NCBI GenBank assembly: GCA_963662155.1
Contig: OY759270.1
Location: forward strand, 11,545,426 to 11,609,425
Direction: 5' to 3'
From: Lamellibrachia columna
Lineage: Eukaryota; Annelida; Polychaeta; Sabellida; Siboglinidae
DNA: 64,000 bases
Shown piece by piece: positions 28,201 to 40,200 of the stretch. The notes under the pieces were generated by a model that saw only the letters and a program-made list of their open reading frames with translations, was not told the DNA's origin and ran no database searches. A program made the translations under genes and the position numbers. Position 1 is the stretch's first letter, and each line of letters starts with the position of its first letter.

Positions 28201-31200
28201 ATCAACATTGAGTGCCAGGCTTGTTGCTCCAATTCCCACTATCATAGGTGTCTTCAAACAACTGTTCCGTTATGCTCTTTCTTGGCCAGGCTTCTGGACC
28301 ATCAATACTTGCACTTCTTTGTCAATCTCTGCTTCTTTTCCTCTCGTAATTAGATGTTCTAATTTTCTCTTTCTTATCATGTGGCCTAAAAATTCTGTTT
28401 GTCTTTCCCTGATTCTATACATGGTCTTCCTTTTACTGTTTGTTGTTTTAAGAATGCCTTCGTTACTTTTCTGTCCATGATACCCTGAACATTCTTCTGA
28501 AGAACCACATTCCTGTTGCCTGTAGGGTCTTCTGGTTGTTTAGTCATTGACCATGCTTCATAGCCACACAGCAGTTGACATTGAAGTACAAATGATATTG
28601 ATGAATGCGCTGAGGAGACACGTCATTTAAAGGTGCCTCATCAATTAAATTTTTTTGCTCGTATCATTTCATATTACGAAAAGATTCAAATCTACCTAGT
28701 GTCCACTATGACATTGCTGGCTCGTTTGTGCAACTTTTGTACAGTCGAGCCTCGTTATAACGCAGTGGTCGGGGTCCATGATTTCGGACCGCGCTGTACG
28801 TGAGGCACGTTAGGTGTTCCCATATCTGCCACCAAGGAGCTACTAAACAACAGTGATCCAAAAATGCTGTCAAAGCACTGTGTGCTGGCAGCACTGTCTT
28901 ATACGCCAATACTCAGTTTATAGAGCTTGTTAAACGAGTCAACTAGCTTCAACATGTATTATTTTAAAATGGCACACCCTATTGAATCTTGAACTGAATA
29001 AAATACATGTATGTATATCATTATGGAATAGCTTTGCTATGATGACGATGTACTGGACCAATAGGCCTACAAATCGAAAATAACCTGAGCAGCTGAAAGC
29101 GTATATGAGTTGACACACAATCAGTATGTAAGCTGATTAAACGTACATTACCAACAATAGGTAGAATTAATAATTGTTTCACTTTGTCTTTCAATCGATC
29201 TCAACTGAAGCATAAATTCACGATGCACCACTTAACATTGATTCATCGTTTCCTATGCGGATGACAAATTTGTATTTTTGCGAACCGGTAGCACCTTGGG
29301 TTAGGCATTTGGCATGTTGGTTTTGCGTCGCGAAAATTATTATATTTACGGTGCAATGGAAGTATGCCATTTCACCCCATTGTCATACTGGTATTGCATA
29401 CTAAATTTCATTTAAGACTGTTTATCTGATTCTTATGCTAGCCGTATTTGTGAATCTTGATTGTAATTTACGATCCACCAAAGCAAAGCCAGTGTCTGCG
29501 ATTGATGTCGGCGGCAGCGCAAAACAAACAACACGTTGACACTCATTCATTGACATTGTTCACCTAATGTTTCTTGAGAATTGTCAAAGCAATTCTAAGT
29601 AAGTTTAAGCAGGTCCATTAGGCATTGCCCGCCGACACACAAAATCAGGGTCCACAACTGATTGTATCTGAATCCACAACCGATTGTATCCGAATCCGCG
29701 ATATAATGGGATGGGCAATAACGAATCCTGACTGTATCTAGTTTTTGTGAAATCATCAGAGAAACTATGAAATTGTTTAATTCTGCATGTAGAATTTATT
29801 GAAGTGAAAATGGAAACGCTTAAAACTCATGAATTTCGCCCTTAGTGAAATTTCATAACTTTGTCATTTGACTGACCTTGACCACATAAAGTGCTTAGCC
29901 TCACCAGATCTAGGTGATCTGAAAGGGGGGCAGCCGTGGCCTAGTGGTTAAGGTGTTCGACTCTAAACTCGAGGGTTGTGAGTTCAAGACCCACACTGGG
30001 CACGGTTCGTTTTCGAAGCTTAGGCAATTTCGTTTACCCTACTTTGCCTCAGTCTACTCAGCTGCAAATGAGTACAAACACTGTTTGGAAGGTACCTGCG
30101 ATGGACTAGTGTCCCGTCCAGGAGAGTCAGTATAACTGCACTGTAAGTTGCTTCGCACTACAGAAACCAGGTTTAAGCACTGGCCATATAAGCCTTCATG
30201 GCTTCCCAAGGCGTAATGCCTGGGGGATGACTTTACCTTACCTCACCAGATCTAACGACTAAAGCCAATTCTTTGAATGATTTGAACAAAAATACTCATT
30301 TTTTATTAAACTGAAAGCGTATGTTTCTTTAGCTATTCACACACTACATATTAAGACATTACTGAACCGGATTTGCAATAGGCTGTCGTTTTAAGAGCGC
30401 CGAACCATCAGTTGAGAGGATGGGTCGAGGCCACCTGCTGCGCTTTTAAAACTTGGGGACATTTTGTTCATTCCACTTTGCTTTCTTTGTCTTTTGGATC
30501 AGATGCTAAAAGCCTCTTCTAACTGGCATCTAAGGGGAAGTAAACGATCTCTCACGGGGTAAATGTCGAACCTATCATGGACTCGCTGACCCTAATCTGA
30601 AAAAAGGATGGGTACTGCATTAGCATAAAAACATCCTACAAGCAGTGGTGGTGTAGAGAGCCAGGGCCAAGTATTACAACTCAGTCTCCAACAAAAACAC
30701 GAGCGTGCATTTGTGTAAAAACTCGTATAGAATGATATTTATGAGGTGCTTGAATGTCGGACAATAGATAGGCGCGGTGGTGGAGTGGCTAACCAAGGCT
30801 CTAGTACCAGGCACGGAAATTTGGTGTAAAAACCTGGCTCTTAACATTGGGTACTGGCTGAGATGATCACATTTATATGGGCCTGTCTTATTAATTGGGG
30901 ATGTAAAAGAACCATTGACGATGATATGCATCCTGGCAGTGCCAGTATAGAAAGGTCAGCTCGGTGACAAAATGTTCTGAAAAGGCTGACTAGTTGAATG
31001 AGGTCCAACGAGACCATCAGATTGTGGTAACCACAACATGTATAAACTAATGGGTTAATAGAACATGTTGACTGCTAGAAAGGAAGAAGTGATATCTTTA
31101 GAAGTGTGGCAACACTATGAAGCAGCTTTTGGTATTGGTTTTATGTAGTTCATGGTGTAGTACATGGTTCTTTAATCCAAGGTAACTTGCTTACAAGCAG

Positions 31201-34200
31201 ACTTTCTGTAGACACCACCTTCATTAGCATCCAGTATGTGAAGTGGCAGGGTTGTAACTACCTGTATATTTCTCAGTACTCCTGCATTGTTGTCCACATA
31301 TCCAAAGAAATACAGATTAAATACAAGTTAAACCTTACTTTGGGAAGGCTAGGTGTAAAACGCCGCATTTGATAGACATGGCAGAATAAACAGACCAGAT
31401 TGGTGAAGTATATTGGAATAAGCAAAACATGTTTTTAGTATAATCTGCTGCCATTTAATTTTGATCCCCAAAATAGTGCAAAGTAAAGAAACAATTTATC
31501 AGCAAAACAGGAAATGTTTCGTATAAGTGGAAATAAAGTGCCATTGTTTTTAAGATTTGAGTTTTAGGCGTGTTGTACAGTAGAAGTGATGTGAAGAACA
31601 CCGTCATACCTAGTGTTTCATACCTGGAGACTGGGACACCAGATCATGGGTTGTGTCAATTGCTTAGTTGCTGTGGTTGTAGTATGTGACAGCTAGTGAC
31701 AGTTCACATCATGAAAACTGACTCCACTGAGCAGAGTTGCTTGAGGCGGTCCCTGATGACAGGTCCATTGAAACATCCCCTGCAAAATCAATAGACTAAA
31801 CCAACAATTACTGTTTATCTTGTAAGGGTTGTGGGGGGGGGGTGCGGTAATGGCTTTGGGCGACCCACTTAAGTCCACCAGATTCCCATTGACTGGGTGA
31901 GATTCCTGAAGAGGTCTGCTGTCTGTCTCTATAAATAACTCTTGTGTTTATAAATATGTGTGGTTGGGGGGAGACAGCAGAGTCTTGAGATGTGTGTAAT
32001 GTGATAGCAGGTGTTGAATGGGCCAGCCACTACACAAAGCGGTGATGTCATTTGGTATGGCCCCTTACCAACTGTGGCCTGATTTCAGACCAGATATTGA
32101 TTAGATGAAGTAGGTGGGGGGGGGTTGGTCCAGACACTTCAGGTCAAGCCTACTTGTCTGACAAAGCTTCAGTTCTAAGGTTCCACAAGGAGAAGCAGTA
32201 TTACAGTAGCTGGACATTGATCCAGTGTTGGCGATATAGTTCACTTAGTGCATACTTCAGCACGATGATCGCATCCATACCGGCCAGAGCTCCCGCCTGC
32301 ACAGATTTTTTTATACTCCACTTTATTGCTTTTTCTTCATTCGTCCTCGTGGTTAAATGGCAGTGCTATTTTTACGAGCCATCAGGGATTTATTTGATCA
32401 GCCAGTTGCCTGATTTATTGGCCATGCGTACTACTCAGGATTAGGCTGCTACTCATGGTCATGTTTATGTTCGTTGCTGTTTCCTAGTACATTTTCTATG
32501 ACTTGACATGCAGCATTGGCCATTTACTGGCTGGTCTAGGCACAATCCTATTTACATTGTTGAAAGGACTTCCTTAAGCTCTTGGGTAAAATGTATGGTT
32601 TTTATTGGATACACAGGCACAAGTTGTTGAATTTATAAGGCTTGCCATTTCTGTGACAATTGGTGAATGTTTACTTAATTGTTAAAATATGTTGAAAAGA
32701 AAATTTTTAATATTGGTGAAATTGTAATTAATTGAACATGTTTTAAGTTGTTTTTGTGGCAATTCAATATATGTGTTCTTCCTCTTTGCTCTCTTTATAA
32801 AGGGATGAGGCTAGCCCCGGCTGGTATCCCTTTTTCCCCTTTGGTAGTCAACCCGCCTCCCTGTTTTATCTAGATGAGACATCAGTGGGTAATCTATGAA
32901 CGTAATTCTACCGCATGTGTTCATTCACTCTAGATTACATACAAAATGTTCAGTTTGTTTACAATACCACGTGGCAATGTCTGATTGAATGAGTTTGGTG
33001 GATAGACATAAACAAACGTGTCGTGTTTCAGAACATCTTCAACTGTAGTTTTTCTTCAGGTTGCTGATCATTTTGCATTTTTCTATATGATGTATTTTTT
33101 AGTGCTGTTTGGCCATCATATAAATGCCACATATTCCATTAGTGTCGAATAAAAGGTTTTATCCAGGGTCTTGTGGCAAGACTCATACAATACAGCAATT
33201 ACTGGTTGTGCATCTAGCTATGTTTTCTTGTAACAAGCTCCATAATTTCAGTCCTTCACCAGAAATGCATATAGATTTGATGTTAGCACAAATAGGATTG
33301 TGTTGAAGTTACTTCACGTATCCTCTTCTTGGCGACGTGTGGCATAAGGCTCATACAAGATCTCGCCAATTCCCTCTGTCTTCGGTTCTCCTTTCCGCTG
33401 TGCCCCAAGTCGGCCCGCCAGCCTACTGTTCTTCCAGTGTTGTTTCCCTCTCCTCTTCCCTTCTTGGGTCCAGTGCTGTTCTCACTGGTAGGTCATTGGC
33501 CATTCTGAAAACATGTCCAAGCCATTTGTGTCTTCTCCTTTTTAGGATCATGCAAATCTTCTCATGTCTTGTTTGATAGACTCTGGTTTTGGAGATGGCC
33601 TCAGGCCAGTACACTTGATAGACTCTGGTGTTGGATATGATTTCAGGCCAGTACACGTGCAGTGAAGTTGTGTTATGCATCAATTTGTAGGTGACAAAGA
33701 ACAAGAAATGGCGAGACGTCAGCAGTGCCCTCAATATCGGTGGCTCGAGCAGTGCTGGCTTCACGCTGCGCAAGAACTATGCCAAGTATCTGTTTGCATT
33801 TGAGTGTCGCTTTGACCGAGGTAACGTCGATCCTCTGCCGATCCTCGCTCAGATAGACGCAGCGTCTAAGAAAGACAGTAAACGCAGCACGTCTTCGACA
33901 TCAGGTTTGTGCTTGAACTCTTAGGGACATTGATCCAGTGATACAAAATTGGATGTGGGTCCACTTGGGTTATTGCAAAAATAAATGTATTGGTATAATT
34001 TTGAGTTTTATTTTTTTAAAGTGTACAGTGCCTCCAAGTTTCCTTTTTGTTTTTTTAATAGGGTTGCATGGGTGGGTGGGGTCACTCCTATCAAACTCCT
34101 AAAACATTTCCCACATGTGTAACTATAATCTATGTAAATTCTTTACGCTATTATTTTTTTCAATGCGTGCATGCATTTTGGATCTCATGTGAGTGACGAT

Positions 34201-37200
34201 GTGACCTCTGCCATAGCAATGCCTTGTCCACGTGATAAAGAAACGTGTGTTTTACTATGTAGTCTGTATCGTGATATGTTTTGTATCGTGACCTCTGTAT
34301 CGCGATACGTATCGTAATGTGGAGTAGTGTATCGTTTCGGCACTGGTGACTACTGATAACTTGTGGCGTGACGGTTACAGGTCTGGAAGGGTGTAAAACC
34401 AAGACCCGCAGGACCTATTAAGATCCGTGGTTTCGGTTCCAGGCCTGGACACGCCGAGACTAATGTTGAGACCCATTCTCTTATTGGTTGGTTGTTTTTG
34501 CAGTGGCGGCACCGACGCACCAAGTACCGCCTGACATGTACCACCCTGAGATGGCACGGCATAACTACAATGGCTTCCCCAACATGCATCGGCCCCCGTC
34601 TATGGGCAATCCTGAGATTATGGTGCACATGGGCCAGATGAATGCCAGCATGCCATACGATGAAGGCAATGGTATGATGCCAAACCAGATGATGCACGGT
34701 TCCAGCATGCATGGCGGCATGATGCCGGGTGGCAACTCGATGAGCGGAGGCGGTGTGATGCCAGGGAACTCGCCGATGCTCAACAACACCATGATGGGGC
34801 ATCCGTCAATGCCAGGTGCCAACATGAACAACGCTGGCATGATGCCAGGCGACATGCCGATGAAGAACAGTGGCATGATGGGAAGTAGTATGTACAGTGG
34901 CAGTGGCGGCATGATGAACTCGGTGGGGCCACACAATAGTGGCATGGCGCCGACATCGTCGATGCCGCACTGCAGTACCATGATTAATGAGGGCATGCCG
35001 GATCGTGCTGGTATGATGTCGGGTGGCAGCAGTGACAATATCAGCGTGCAGGATCCATTTGCCGATGATGTCGGTAGCCAATACCCGACGAACAAGCCCA
35101 CCATGTCGGGCGGTATGACCCATTCGCAGCAGAACGCCATGCCGAGCTCGTACGGTAACTATGGCAACCGTGGCAGTAACATGAACAGTGCCATGGCTAC
35201 TGGCAATCAGCCAGGCCCATACGGAGATGGCACAGTGCAGCCACCTGCTGGCAGCTCTGTTGAGCAGTTCGGCAGTCTCTATCATGGTAACCGTGGCAGT
35301 GGCCCAGATGGATTCAGTGGTACACGAGCCATGCAGGACAGTTTTGGCTCGCGAATGCCAGGATGTGGGATGGCAAACCAGTTCGGACAGTACCAAGACC
35401 GGTGAGTCACGATCCCCCATTGCTTGTAAGATCATTGTTACTGTTCAGTAACAATGATCTTACAAACAGATGTCGTGTGCTTAAAATGTCTACTATTTCG
35501 AAGCATTGCGAAATTGCTTTTAAGCGTTTATATAAAAACTCATTTTAATTTTACATGCTGCATAGAATAATGTTATATCATGAAGAAAATTTTTGGGGAG
35601 TTGATGAAAATTGTATTTCATGAAGTTGTGATATTGTTATAAAATTGGACCCTAGATGTCTTTGGTACAGTTGGATCATTGTAAAGACTATATATATTTA
35701 TGACACTGTTAACTCTACTAGATTCTGGACATAGCTTTTTGTTGATTTGGTTTCATCTTGTTGACATTTTATAGTTTGGAACCTTTTTGAAATATTGACT
35801 TTTTTAATTAATCATAGTTTGTGTAATTTTTTAATGTGTTTTGCTCAGGTGATTAGATAGCGCTTCTCCATGCAGACATGTTATCAAAAGTGATTTCTAG
35901 CAGTTAATGTCAAAGCGAAACAGAAGTCATGGTTTTGGGGCTATGTACGTAAAAGAAATAATAAAACCATGTGCAATTAAAACCAAAAATATCACGATAC
36001 TACTACTATTACTACTACTCAGAATGCATTCTAAAAGTGCGAGATTCTAGTAATTTCTCCAGATGACTGAACGCTGACATGTTAACCAGCGAGACCAATA
36101 AGCACATAAGCAGTTCTGTCGAAATCGGATTACCTAGACTTTTGCGACATATTAAGGGAGGCCGGTATACACAGAACCAATGCAAGGTGTCAAACAAACG
36201 TGTTATTTTGCCACAGATAGGATTAGTTTAGTAAACAGAGGCCAAAATATGTTACATAAGTTGAGTTTGGATGCAAACAGCATAGCCATTTTGTATTGGT
36301 AAATATAGGAATAGATGATACAAATATATTTTTATTTGGCGAGCAAATTTTGCTTTTGGACTTTGACACTCATGACATAGGGTTATGTAACAGTATGGCA
36401 CCGCTCATAAAATTAAGATTTTGTGTGTTCAACAAGGTTTTCCTAGTAAACAACTGGCGTGGTATTCTTAATTGTAGTTGCAAATGGATATGATAGGCCC
36501 AAAACTATGACTTTGCATGCTACCAATATTCTTGGATGGAGAGAAGTTCCGGTTTCTTGGGTTGCATTTAAGTGTTGTTTGCTTCTCAAGAAACTTGAGT
36601 CTGCCAACAAAGGCCAAGTGAGTGGCCGAAATATTCAGAGAATGTTAATTTTCTTGAGAGGTAAATAACTTGTCATGTTAAACCATTAAACATTCGGCCT
36701 CAGTGTGAACAATCTGCTTTATTTGCTAAAAGATACAACTTCTCGGTAGAACAGAATAACAGAACAAAAAGTAACAATGAAATATAACAGAATAAAAACT
36801 TTCAGTTCGGAGCAGCAGCCAGATTCCATGGCAACGCCCTCCCGCATGATGCCGGGTGGCATGGCCAATGCCAACCAGGACTCCATGATGCACAGTCGCT
36901 ACGGCAATCAGATTCAACAACAGCGACCACCCCAAGACCAGTACGGTCAGTTCGGCGGCAGCAGTCAGGGTTATGCTGGCCAGTACCCGGGGTACTCCGG
37001 CCAGCAGGGCTATGGGGCGCAGAAAGGGGGCACGAACCAGCAGCGCGACATGTATTCATTGCAACAACCGAAGGGCTATGTTGAATTTGGCCGGAGGGAT
37101 GGATACAATATGCCTGCGAGTGAGTAGGGCGTGGGGCGTTTCTTTCACAAGTAATCTCATACACATATAAGCTGGGTTTACATGAGGCGATATTGTTGTG

Positions 37201-40200
37201 GGCCGATGCCATTGCATCGATCAGATTGCAACCTGATCGTCCCATGCATACTACGTCGCCACTACACATCGTGGCGTTGTCGCATGAAATAGAACTGATC
37301 CTATTCTGAAGCGACGTTGTGTGCAATATGAATCGACCTTGACCTTTTCTAACGACGTAGCCATCGCCTTGTTGCGGCAACGATATCTCCTCATATAAAC
37401 CCAGCTTTAGATCAGTTGACTTCAGTTAGTTTTGCACTGACGTTTCACCGACCGTCCAGTTGGCTTCCTAGTAGAGGGATACTTCATGCGACAGCCAGGG
37501 GCACCTTGCTGCAAAATGAAGACCTTGGGCAGCCCTCTGAAGAAGCCAGCCGGATGGTTTTCGAAACGTCGGTGCAATACTAAGTAAGTCCGGTGAACAG
37601 GTTAATTTGTATTGTGTATTGAAGGGGATTTGAAGCAGACGAATGGTTATAACTGAATTTTGGGTAATGTTGGAATATGTGCTGTCATGGTAGATTGACC
37701 AAAAAACAAGGTTTTTATAGCATTTACCTGTGACAGGTATGTTTGTATAAATTATACATCTCTTGCTGAGGGCATTGTGGTTAAGCCACTCTTGAGGCTC
37801 ATACTGCTATCACAGCAAATCACTTTGATTATATTTTCAAAAACAAAGCAATAAATGTGAATGTTAACAATTTTAATGCTTTATTGGTCAACCCTTGGTG
37901 GTCATTTTTATCCCTCCCTTCCCAGTACAAATCTGAGTTTGGTCAACCCATGTGGTTCTGTAAGATACAAGTGACAGTGACATTTTTTGACAACTGCCCT
38001 GTTCAACCTTGTGGTTCAAATGGTTTTAAACGCTCCTGGCAGGGTGGGGTGTAGCAGGGTGAAACAGAGAGCCAGTCTGGTTTGAACTCCAAATGCTGGA
38101 GAAATATATTCCAGCTAACATAATATTGTGACATGGGAGTGTTTCTTGTTTATTTGCACGCACGCATACATGCATGCTAAGGAGATGCTTTCCACTTGCT
38201 GCCACAGATATGAGGCTGGGCCGTGACCAGCAGTGGCAACAGATGCCGCACAGATTCATGCAGCACAATGGTAGCGCCCCCTATGGGATGGGTACAGGGG
38301 TGTCGCCAATGCCCCCGTCCTCTGCCTCCTACAGCATGTACAACCGTGCCAGCCACAGGATGTCGCCCCAACGGGCTGACAAAGCGCCCTGTTTCACACA
38401 TCCTGGCAAAATGCAGGTACGTCATGTCATCTCTTTAGTTTTGTAACACCAGCCTTTTGACAGAGCCTCTAATTTAAAATGAAACTAATTTTACATCAGG
38501 AAACAAGTAGGGGGCGACTATTGGGGTTCGTATTACTATCGTGTAGAGGTAGTCAATTAAAAATTATGAATCTGAATGACGCTACTCTAATCGACGATTT
38601 TTAGTATCATTGAAAGCATTTTTTTTTCAGTTATTACTGTGACATAAGTAGCCCTGCTGAATCGTTACTATGTGTAGGTTAGTGTATGTATGTATATATA
38701 TATATATATGTACGATAACTATTAATAGTTCAATTTACTATCGATACTATTGCATCATCATTGCGATGCATCGATAGTTTGATGTATTGTTACACCCATA
38801 AAACTAAGTATATAATGTTTGGGAGAATGGGCATGCATGCATAGGTATCAATAACAATAATATATAGTACAACCCCTCGAAGCACCCACCTTTTGAAAAC
38901 AGCCACTATCACAGTACATTTTTCCCAGATATGCACATCTGTTTATATCTAACCAGCCTCGAATCGGGCCAGGCTACCCACTTTATCTCAGTCACTTGGG
39001 TGGCCTCTTAAGGAGGGTTCTACTGTAATGTTGACATGTATGAGGTGGCTGACAGGTGTGTTGAATCGTGTGTCTGTCTGTCTGTAAAACAGAAGCCAGG
39101 CATGCATCCGAGTGCATTCCCTCCAAAGAAGGAAGTCCTATTTCCAGTGGGCAGCATCGAGGCCACAACTCCCAAACTGGTGAAGCGTCGCAGATTGAAC
39201 CACAAAGATATTGGTACGTGTTGCTGTTCACAGTACTAGCACGATTGTTGGAAAATCACAAACTGAGAAATCGGCATTTTCCGTAACTTCAGTGTGATTT
39301 CAAATGGATGTCAAATCAGAACCGTTTAAGTTAATTCATTTCTGTTTATTTTGTATGTTATGCAAAAATTTCTTAACCCATTAGACCCCACAACGGCCGC
39401 GGCCGGCCGCTCTGTGCAGTCCTGGAACGGCCGTCGCCGGCCACATACAGGACCCTCTATTAAAAAAATCCTTGCGAATAACTACTGAACTAAACGCTAC
39501 CAAATTTTGCCACACCCTAGCGGATACATTTTACAACAACAACAGCTCGTTACGTGCATATGTTGCCCTTTCGGAAATCTTGATTTTCATCGGTTTTGTT
39601 AATGCTATCTCGGAAATTTTTATTTCTATATTTGTCATGATAAAATATGGTGTAACCTGAAAAATAACCGTCAGAATTTTCTAATTTTTTCAGTGGTGCA
39701 AAGCTAACACATAGCTACATTTTCTTCGCTGGGTTGCATAGGTTTATAGCATGGGATCATTGTCAAATGTCAGTCGCAAGGTAGAATAACTTTCAAAGTT
39801 TTAACAAACTTACTAATTTGTCTTTGCAAATTGTAATCAAATGTCAACATTTTATTAATATATCCTATTTCTATGTATACATGTATGTGGAGAAATTACT
39901 ACTCTTCAAGATAAACACAACTTGTAATTGTCAATATTGAACAGTTTTTCTACAGATTTTTTAACACAAGGAGGTAAAATCACTCGAAATTTGCCAGAAA
40001 TCCTGGGAACAGGGGAACATGTTTTAATAAAATCCTGGGGCCTAATGGGTTAATACACTTTCAGAAAGTACTGAAATCTCAATTTATTTAGCTCACCTCA
40101 AATCAGATGCGTTGATGTTCAAATTTGTAGTGTGAATAGTTTTAGGTAATGTGCACAGTCGATTTAGTATAAGAATGTACTCTTCTATTATTGAATTGAA

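Larger units (their letters stand above)
27425..33690. other. Repeat-filled ARID1 intron splitting the ARID domain
   Basis: This 6.3-kb intron carries LINE 3' remnants (about 27830-28620 and 33310-33780, minus), a Tigger/pogo-type element (28740-29736), a complete tRNA-SINE (29913-30240) and two older SINE relics (30380-30560 and 30770-30960). I see nothing else in 31000-33300. Confidence 0.65.

Noticed and set aside
34565..35435. Minus-strand frames of 191 and 209 codons
   Set aside because: Opposite-strand shadows of the Met/Gly-rich ARID1 exon 34504-35401.
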